A stretch of 10,606 bases of DNA. It comes from Verrucomicrobiota bacterium. GTDB taxonomy: Bacteria > Verrucomicrobiota > Verrucomicrobiia > Opitutales > Opitutaceae. The stretch is taken from contig JAEYYL010000275.1 of the NCBI GenBank assembly GCA_023430825.1, forward strand, positions 1 through 10,606, read 5' to 3'. This document shows, one piece after another, positions 6,480 to 10,606 of the stretch; the first letter of the stretch is position 1; every line of letters begins with the position of its first letter. The notes below the pieces were generated by a model. It saw nothing but the letters and a program-made list of their open reading frames with translations. It searched no databases and was not told the DNA's origin. Made by a program: the position numbers and the translations under genes.

Positions 6480-6496
6480 GCGTCGCGGAGCGACGC
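6480..6496 (-). repeat. F4 hairpin, copy 4
   Basis: GCGTCGC (6480-6486) and GCGACGC (6490-6496) around GGA (TCC on the minus strand). It lies 16 bases past the holA stop codon on that gene's transcript, so it may form the end of the holA mRNA, though no U-tract follows. Confidence 0.7.
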
Positions 6497-6512
6497 ATGA
6501 GGCCTTCGCCGC

Positions 6513-7613
6513 TCAGTTCGCCAGGCAGCGGACGGCCATTTCGCGAAGGACCTCCTCCTGATCGTGCGGGCGGCGGATGATCTCTTCGAACGCGGCGATG
6601 AACTCCTGCTGGTTGTCGATCAGGCGGCGGAGCGGCGGGAGTCTTCCGCCGCTCGCGAGCTTGCCGACATACCATGGGTTTTGCGTGAAAACGTTGAACG
6701 AACTCTTCTCGGTCGCGCCGGTGAACTTCGCGCCATAAGTCCCCGCCGCTTTCTGCAGGCCGTCGAGTCCACGCGGGCCGAGCCGCGCGTCGCCGGCGTC
6801 GATCAGCGCGCGCACCTGCAGCAGGATGCGGTTGCGATTTTGCAGCGCGGCGAGAATCGGGCGCGACGCGTTGGGTTCGGCGAAGAACTGGCGCTCGAGG
6901 GCGGCGAGCGTCCATTTGAGATCGCCGGCGAAAAACGCCTCGGCGGCCTCGAAGAAATCGCCCTCGGCGACGTTGGGCGTGAGCTCGGCGACGTGCGCTT
7001 CCTCGATGCGTTCGCCTTCGGCGGCGTAGGTGGCGAGCTTGTGCACCTCCTCGACGAGGAGGCGGGTGTTGGCGCCGACTTTGGCGAGGAGCAGGCGGAC
7101 GGCGTCGGGCGAGAGCGCGACGCCGAGCGTTTTCGCCTCGGCGAGCACGACGCTTTCGAAGGCGGTGCCGTCGCCGGCGTCGGCGCCGACGAGCGTGAAG
7201 TCGGCGTTTTTCTCGCACCATTTGGGAAACGCGCGGCGGCGGTCGACGGGCGCGGCGGTGATGAGCACGGCGGTGTCGGCCGGGTTCAACGACGCGAGAA
7301 TTTCCTGCAGATCTTCGAGGAGCTTGAGCGTGCTTTCGGCGCGGCCGGTGACGCTGTCGGCGAGGAAGTTGACGTCCTTCAACCACACGACGCGGCGGCC
7401 GCCGAACATGGAGACGGTTTGCACGGATTCGCGGAAGCGGTTGATGGCGGTCTCGACCTCGCCGACGTTGCCCGCGAAGCCGCTGAGCACTTCGCGCGAA
7501 AATTCGTCGGGCACCTCGGCGGCGAGCGCGGCGAATTTTTCCGCGCCGAGCCGGCCGACGAGAAAATCGTCGGGGCCGCAGATGAACGTGAAATTTTTCG
7601 CGGCGGCGGACAT
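6513..7613 (-). CDS. holA: DNA polymerase III delta subunit
   Basis: Clamp-loader subunit that opens the sliding-clamp ring so it can be placed on primed DNA at the replication fork. The product has 366 residues from the ATG at 7613 (MSAAAKNFTFICGPDDFLVG), close to the usual 330-350. Family features are the opening hydrophobic strand with GPDDFLV (an inactive AAA+-like fold without a Walker A loop), MFGGRRVVWLKDVNF in the N-terminal domain, LLVEEVHKLATYA followed by AELTPNVAEGDFFEAAEAFF, and the C-terminal collar helices with RNRILLQVRALID. The frame stays open to an ATG at 7742, but those 43 extra codons run through an F3 repeat and are Arg-rich, so the internal ATG is preferred. Sequence conservation in this family is low; the call rests on the combined order and length. 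It is divergent from the sulfatase operon across 252 bases. Confidence 0.88.
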   Translation of the reverse strand: MSAAAKNFTFICGPDDFLVGRLGAEKFAALAAEVPDEFSREVLSGFAGNVGEVETAINRFRESVQTVSMFGGRRVVWLKDVNFLADSVTGRAESTLKLLEDLQEILASLNPADTAVLITAAPVDRRRAFPKWCEKNADFTLVGADAGDGTAFESVVLAEAKTLGVALSPDAVRLLLAKVGANTRLLVEEVHKLATYAAEGERIEEAHVAELTPNVAEGDFFEAAEAFFAGDLKWTLAALERQFFAEPNASRPILAALQNRNRILLQVRALIDAGDARLGPRGLDGLQKAAGTYGAKFTGATEKSSFNVFTQNPWYVGKLASGGRLPPLRRLIDNQQEFIAAFEEIIRRPHDQEEVLREMAVRCLAN

Positions 7614-7695
7614 CGGTGAGCGGTCGATTTGGGGAAGGCGGGAGCGCGAGCGCGACAACAAATTTGTGAGCGCGCGGCGGCGGGATTGGTCCGAG

Positions 7696-7719
7696 GGTAG
7701 GAGCCTGCTTGCAGGCGAT
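7696..7719 (+). repeat. F3 hairpin repeat, copy 1
   Basis: GCCTGC TT GCAGGC (7703-7716) with left flank GGTAGGA and right flank GAT, preceded by CGAG. It lies in the holA-sulfatase gap and faces copy 2 across 31 bases. Confidence 0.85.
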
Positions 7720-7750
7720 GGGGCGCGTCGAACGTGTTCCACACGGTGAA

Positions 7751-7774
7751 ATCGCCTGCAAGCAGGCTCCTACC
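7751..7774 (-). repeat. F3 hairpin repeat, copy 2
   Basis: Exact 24-base reverse complement of the copy at 7696-7719, including the shared CGAGG extension. Together the two could fold into one long hairpin of about 80 bases with a 31-base loop. Confidence 0.85.
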
Positions 7775-7803
7775 CTCGAAACGGAGACAGCGCGAGGCGG
7801 TGC

Positions 7804-7855
7804 ATGAACGAAAATTCATCCGCGGTTCATGCTCCGTTCATCGGCGGCGCATAAC
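7804..7855 (+). promoter_or_regulatory. Candidate Pho-box-like operator and promoter of the sulfatase/PAP2 operon
   Basis: TTCAT occurs at 7815, 7826 and 7837, and its reverse complement ATGAA at 7804: four boxes at exactly 11-base steps, one helical turn. The second and third are GTTCAT. Eight bases after the last box is CATAAC (7850-7855), a 4-of-6 match to a -10 hexamer, placed so the last TTCAT sits at the -35 position. Direct repeats with 11-base period are the known layout for PhoB/PhoP-family regulators; the Streptomyces PhoP unit GTTCAC is similar. Phosphate control is inferred from this layout and from the downstream genes. Transcription would start only a few bases before the ATG at 7866. 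Confidence 0.5.
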
Positions 7856-7865
7856 CTCTGCGCCC

Positions 7866-9899
7866 ATGGTCACTTCAATTCGTCACGCGGTGGCGCGTTT
7901 GCTCGATCGACGTCATGGCGGAGTCGTGGTTTTCGTTTTGCTGTTTGTCGCGGTGGCGGCGGCGACGCGGGTCGCGCTGCTGGCGCAGGCGAGGTGGGTG
8001 GTGAGCTGGGACGCGAGCCTGCTTGCGGCGTTCGCGTGGGGACTCGTGTTCGATTTCGGCGCGGCATTGTGGGCGGCGACTCCGCTCGTGCTACTGCTGG
8101 CAGTGCTGCCGGCCCGCGTCTTCGCGCCGCGCTGGATGCGCGCAGTCGTGCATATCGCGTCGCTGCTCATTCTCTATGGGCTGCTGTTCGGCGCCGTGGC
8201 AGAGTGGCTCTTCTGGGGCGAGTTCGGCGGGCGGTTCAATTTCATCGCGGTGGATTACCTCGTTTATACGACGGAGGTGCTGGCGAACATGCGCGAATCG
8301 TATCCGCTGCCGGCGATCTTTGCAGGGCTCGCGTTGGCGACCTTCGCGCTCGACCTGCTGTGGCTGCGCACCGGTCTGATGCAGCGCTGGCTCGCGCATT
8401 CGGCCGAGACGGCGCGACCCCGCTGGACGGCGGCGCTGGCTTGGATGGTCGCGATCGCGGCGGTGGGCGGGTTGCTCACGAGCGAGGCGCTGCCGGCCTT
8501 CGCGAACAACTATCATCGCGAGCTGGCGAAGAACGGCGGATGGTCGCTGTTCGCGGCGTTTCGCAACAACGAGCTGGATTACGACCGGTTTTACCGGACG
8601 GTGCCGATCGACGAGGCGTTTGCCACGCTCCGGGCGGAATTCGCCGAGCATGGCGGTGCGGCGCCGGCGCCGCGCGACACGTTGCGCTGGGTGGCGGCGC
8701 CGCGGCCGGGGCCGGAGCTGCAGCCGAATGTGATTCAGATCACGGTCGAGAGTCTCAGCGCGGAGTTCGTGGGCGCGTTGAACGCGGCGTCGCGGCTCAC
8801 GCCGAATCTCGACGCGCTGGCGGCGAAGAGCCTGGTGTTCGAGAACGTTTACGCGACGGGCACGCGCACAGACCGCGGGATGGAGGCGCTGACGCTCGCG
8901 CTGCCGCCGACGCCCGGACGCTCGCTGGTGAAGCGGCCGCGCAACGCGGATCTTTTCACGCTCGGCAGCGTGTTTCGCAGTCGCGGCTACGACACGGCGT
9001 TCGTTTACGGCGGCTACGGTTATTTCGACAACATGAACGCGTTCTTCGGCGGCAACGGCTATCGCGTTGTCGATCGCGCGTCGGTGGCGAAGAGCGACAT
9101 CACCTTTGCCAACGCGTGGGGTGCGTGCGACGAGGATGTGTTTCGGTGGACGGTGCGCGAGGCCGACGCGGCGCACGCGGCGGGGAAGCCGTTTCACTAT
9201 TTCGTGATGACGACGTCGAATCACCGGCCCTACACGTATCCCGACGGAAAGATCGATCTGCCGTCGAAGGTGTCGGGGCGCGACGGCGCGGTGCGCTACA
9301 CGGACTATGCGATCGGTCGGTTGATCGCGGAGGCGGCGCAGCGTCCTTGGTTTAAGGATACGGTGTTCGTGATCGTGGCGGACCATTGCGCGTCGGTGGC
9401 CGGGCGCGCGGCGCTGCCGGTGCAGAATTATCACATTCCGCTGCTGATTTACGCGCCGGGCGGTCAGGTCGCGCCGGGGCGCGTGCCGGATCTGATGAGC
9501 CAAGTGGACTACGCGCCGACGCTGCTGGGCTTGTTGAACTGGGGTTATGCGTCGCGGTTTTTCGGGTGGGACGTGCTCAACACGGGCGGCGACCGGCGGG
9601 CGTTAATCGGCAATTATCAGCAGCTCGGGTTGTATGAGCCGGGGCTGCTGCACGTGTTGAAGCCGGTGAATCAGCAGGCGCGCTACCGCTACGACCCGGG
9701 CGACCACGAGCTGTATCCGGAGCGCAGCGACGAGGCGATCGCGCGGGAGACGATCGCGTATTACCAGACGGCGAGCTACCTGTATCGCAACGGGCTCTAT
9801 CGCGCGCTGACGCGGGAGGAGCAGCAGCGGTTTGGGCGATCGGCGCCGAGGGATGATCGGCCGAGGATCGCCGCGCTCGCAGCGGAGCGGAGACGATGA
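7866..9899 (+). CDS. LtaS-like membrane sulfatase-fold protein (phosphoglycerol/phosphoethanolamine transferase type)
   Basis: Membrane enzyme of the alkaline-phosphatase/sulfatase fold; relatives (LtaS, OpgB, EptA types) transfer phosphoglycerol or phosphoethanolamine from phospholipids to envelope polymers or lipids. The product has 677 residues. Five hydrophobic segments lie at about 19-40, 52-82, 93-118, 147-166 and 188-208, then a periplasmic catalytic domain. NVIQITVES (288-296) supplies metal-binding Glu295; TGTRTDRGMEAL (331-342) carries the likely nucleophile Thr335; SNHRPY has His453; and ADHCAS (505-510) supplies Asp506 and His507. The TxRG-MEALTLALPPTPG block matches the 'LTA synthase family' found in Gram-negative genomes, so the true donor and acceptor are unknown. 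The start at 7866 is preferred to 7734 because the upstream frame crosses an F3 repeat and the operator. Its stop overlaps the next gene. Confidence 0.88.
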   Translation: MVTSIRHAVARLLDRRHGGVVVFVLLFVAVAAATRVALLAQARWVVSWDASLLAAFAWGLVFDFGAALWAATPLVLLLAVLPARVFAPRWMRAVVHIASLLILYGLLFGAVAEWLFWGEFGGRFNFIAVDYLVYTTEVLANMRESYPLPAIFAGLALATFALDLLWLRTGLMQRWLAHSAETARPRWTAALAWMVAIAAVGGLLTSEALPAFANNYHRELAKNGGWSLFAAFRNNELDYDRFYRTVPIDEAFATLRAEFAEHGGAAPAPRDTLRWVAAPRPGPELQPNVIQITVESLSAEFVGALNAASRLTPNLDALAAKSLVFENVYATGTRTDRGMEALTLALPPTPGRSLVKRPRNADLFTLGSVFRSRGYDTAFVYGGYGYFDNMNAFFGGNGYRVVDRASVAKSDITFANAWGACDEDVFRWTVREADAAHAAGKPFHYFVMTTSNHRPYTYPDGKIDLPSKVSGRDGAVRYTDYAIGRLIAEAAQRPWFKDTVFVIVADHCASVAGRAALPVQNYHIPLLIYAPGGQVAPGRVPDLMSQVDYAPTLLGLLNWGYASRFFGWDVLNTGGDRRALIGNYQQLGLYEPGLLHVLKPVNQQARYRYDPGDHELYPERSDEAIARETIAYYQTASYLYRNGLYRALTREEQQRFGRSAPRDDRPRIAALAAERRR

Positions 9900-10579
9900 G
9901 CCGGATCGACCGCGGGTGGTGGCTCGCGCCGGCGCTGCTGGTGGCGGTGATGGCGCTGGCAGAGTTCACGTCGCTCGATCTCGCGGTGCAGGACCGGTTT
10001 TACGATTTCGCGGCGCAGCGCTGGGCGGTGGACCGCGACGCGCCGGGGCCGCGGTTCTGGTTCTACGATGCGCCGAAGGTGGCGATCATCGCGCTCGGCG
10101 TCGGCGTGCTCGTGCTCGCGGCGGGTCCGGCGCGGTGGCGGCGGGGAATCGACCGGCGGGCGTGGTGGGTGGCGTTGGCCACTTTGGCGACGGTGCCGGC
10201 CCTGATCGGCGCGGGGAAGTCGCTGACGAACACGTTTTGCCCGTCGGAAATCCGGCGCTACGGCGGCGACGTGCCGTATGTGAAAGTGTGTTCGCCGTAT
10301 CCGGAGGACGACCGGCCGGCGCGGCGCGGGCGGTGTTTCCCGGCGGGGCATGCGAGCGGTGGATTCGCGTTGCTGGGCTTGATCGGACTCGCGCGCACAC
10401 GGCGCGGACGGTGGACGGCGCTGGCGGTGGCGATGGGCGTGGGCGGGGCCATGGGTATCTACCAGATGGCAAAAGGCGCGCATTACCTCAGCCACACGCT
10501 CGTCACGATGCTCGTCGCGTGGGGCGTGTTCATCGGGTGGCGGCGGATTTTCGGGGTGGCGCTGCATGGTCCGAGGTAG
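9896..10579 (+). CDS. PAP2-superfamily membrane phosphatase (COG3907-like)
   Basis: Membrane phosphatase, probably acting on a lipid phosphate or diphosphate at the periplasmic face. The product has 227 residues with hydrophobic stretches at about 8-30, 60-77, 90-107, 154-167, 174-190 and 200-216. Catalytic-type motifs are GKSLTNTFCP (107-116; Lys108), CFPAGHAS (147-154; His152, the PSGH-equivalent) and MAKGAHYLSH (191-200; His196). The last motif has His200 where many PAP2 enzymes have Asp, which to my knowledge is normal for the COG3907 branch (GAHFLSH). The ATG shares bases with the sulfatase TGA (ATGA, 9896-9899) and is preceded by GGAG at 9884 and 9889, so the two are translationally coupled. 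The two enzymes probably serve the same lipid or envelope pathway, for example recycling the lipid left after head-group transfer. The stop codon TAG lies inside an F3 repeat. Confidence 0.88.
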   Translation: MSRIDRGWWLAPALLVAVMALAEFTSLDLAVQDRFYDFAAQRWAVDRDAPGPRFWFYDAPKVAIIALGVGVLVLAAGPARWRRGIDRRAWWVALATLATVPALIGAGKSLTNTFCPSEIRRYGGDVPYVKVCSPYPEDDRPARRGRCFPAGHASGGFALLGLIGLARTRRGRWTALAVAMGVGGAMGIYQMAKGAHYLSHTLVTMLVAWGVFIGWRRIFGVALHGPR

Positions 10580-10598
10580 GAGCCTGCTTGCAGGCGAT
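10575..10598 (+). repeat. F3 hairpin repeat, copy 3, overlapping a stop codon
   Basis: Same 24-base element as at 7696-7719 (arms GCCTGC 10582-10587 and GCAGGC 10590-10595). The TAG within its GGTAGGA flank is the PAP2 stop codon. The nine bases TGGTCCGAG before it also match those before copy 1, but this copy has one G fewer in the following G-run. It is downstream of the sulfatase/PAP2 transcript, without a T-run, and any partner copy lies beyond the window. Confidence 0.85.
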
Positions 10599-10606
10599 TA
10601 GCGCCG

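Larger units (their letters stand above)
6277..6496. repeat. Mirror-symmetric composite of F4 and F1 hairpins
   Basis: This fills most of the 336-base gap between ppnP and holA (6177-6512), where no gene is credible. Hairpin order is F4, F1, F4, a central spacer of 49 bases (6361-6409), F4, F1, F4, with the right half in opposite orientation to the left. Spacing is mirrored: 19 and 20 bases between outer F4 and F1, and 8 and 7 bases between F1 and inner F4. GCTCGAG occurs just outside the left outer F4 (6271-6277) and between the right F1 and outer F4 (6465-6471). The bases 6177-6270 show nothing recognisable. Confidence 0.7.

Noticed and set aside
6277..6496. CRISPR array
   Set aside because: Repeats alternate between two hairpin families in opposite orientations with unequal spacers, and no cas gene is nearby.
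7614..7742. N-terminal extension of holA to an ATG at 7742
   Set aside because: It would translate an F3 repeat and add 43 Arg-rich residues unlike the family; MSAAAKNFTF at 7613 fits the family start.
7734..7865. N-terminal extension of the sulfatase gene to 7734
   Set aside because: Runs through an F3 repeat and the 11-base-phased TTCAT array; the ATG at 7866 precedes a normal basic-then-hydrophobic N-terminus.
8091..9503. Long minus-strand open frame opposite the sulfatase gene
   Set aside because: Arg/His-rich shadow frame; the plus strand has transmembrane segments and catalytic motifs.
10086..10472. Minus-strand open frame opposite the PAP2 gene
   Set aside because: Pro/Arg-rich shadow without motifs, on the opposite strand to clear PAP2 catalytic motifs.

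Overview
The window is GC-rich bacterial chromosome. Gene content, codon style and very numerous short palindromic repeats suggest a Verrucomicrobiota member, most likely Opitutaceae-like. That placement is an inference from family resemblance (outer-membrane TonB receptor, PPi-type phosphofructokinase, LtaS-like sulfatase, hairpin-rich gaps), not a database result. No phage, transposase, CRISPR, rRNA or tRNA was seen.

Layout. Bases 1-7613 are almost entirely minus-strand: a TonB-dependent receptor (cut at the window edge at or just before its stop codon), diphosphate-dependent phosphofructokinase, adenylosuccinate lyase, pyrimidine/purine nucleoside phosphorylase PpnP, and the DNA polymerase III delta subunit. 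One small plus-strand gene (3843-3974, a 43-residue single-helix membrane protein with a clear Shine-Dalgarno) sits between the kinase and the lyase. From 7866 to 10579 a plus-strand, translationally coupled pair encodes an LtaS-like membrane sulfatase-fold transferase and a PAP2-superfamily membrane phosphatase. The five minus-strand genes are housekeeping or transport functions separated by gaps of 160-580 bases, so they look like single-gene transcripts rather than an operon. The sulfatase/PAP2 pair is a real operon that probably acts on membrane or envelope phospho-groups.

The most unusual content is between the genes. At least five families of short hairpins (called F1-F5 here) occupy the gaps, usually as two copies facing in opposite directions. 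In F1, F2 and F4 the loop and flanks are conserved while the stem bases change in a compensating way from copy to copy. The gap at 6177-6512 holds a mirror-symmetric composite in the order F4-F1-F4 / F4-F1-F4. One F3 copy supplies the stop codon of the PAP2 gene. Directly upstream of the sulfatase/PAP2 operon, three TTCAT boxes (plus one inverted box) are spaced exactly 11 bases apart, a geometry like the Pho boxes bound by PhoB/PhoP-type response regulators. This suggests phosphate-responsive control of a phospho-group-handling operon.
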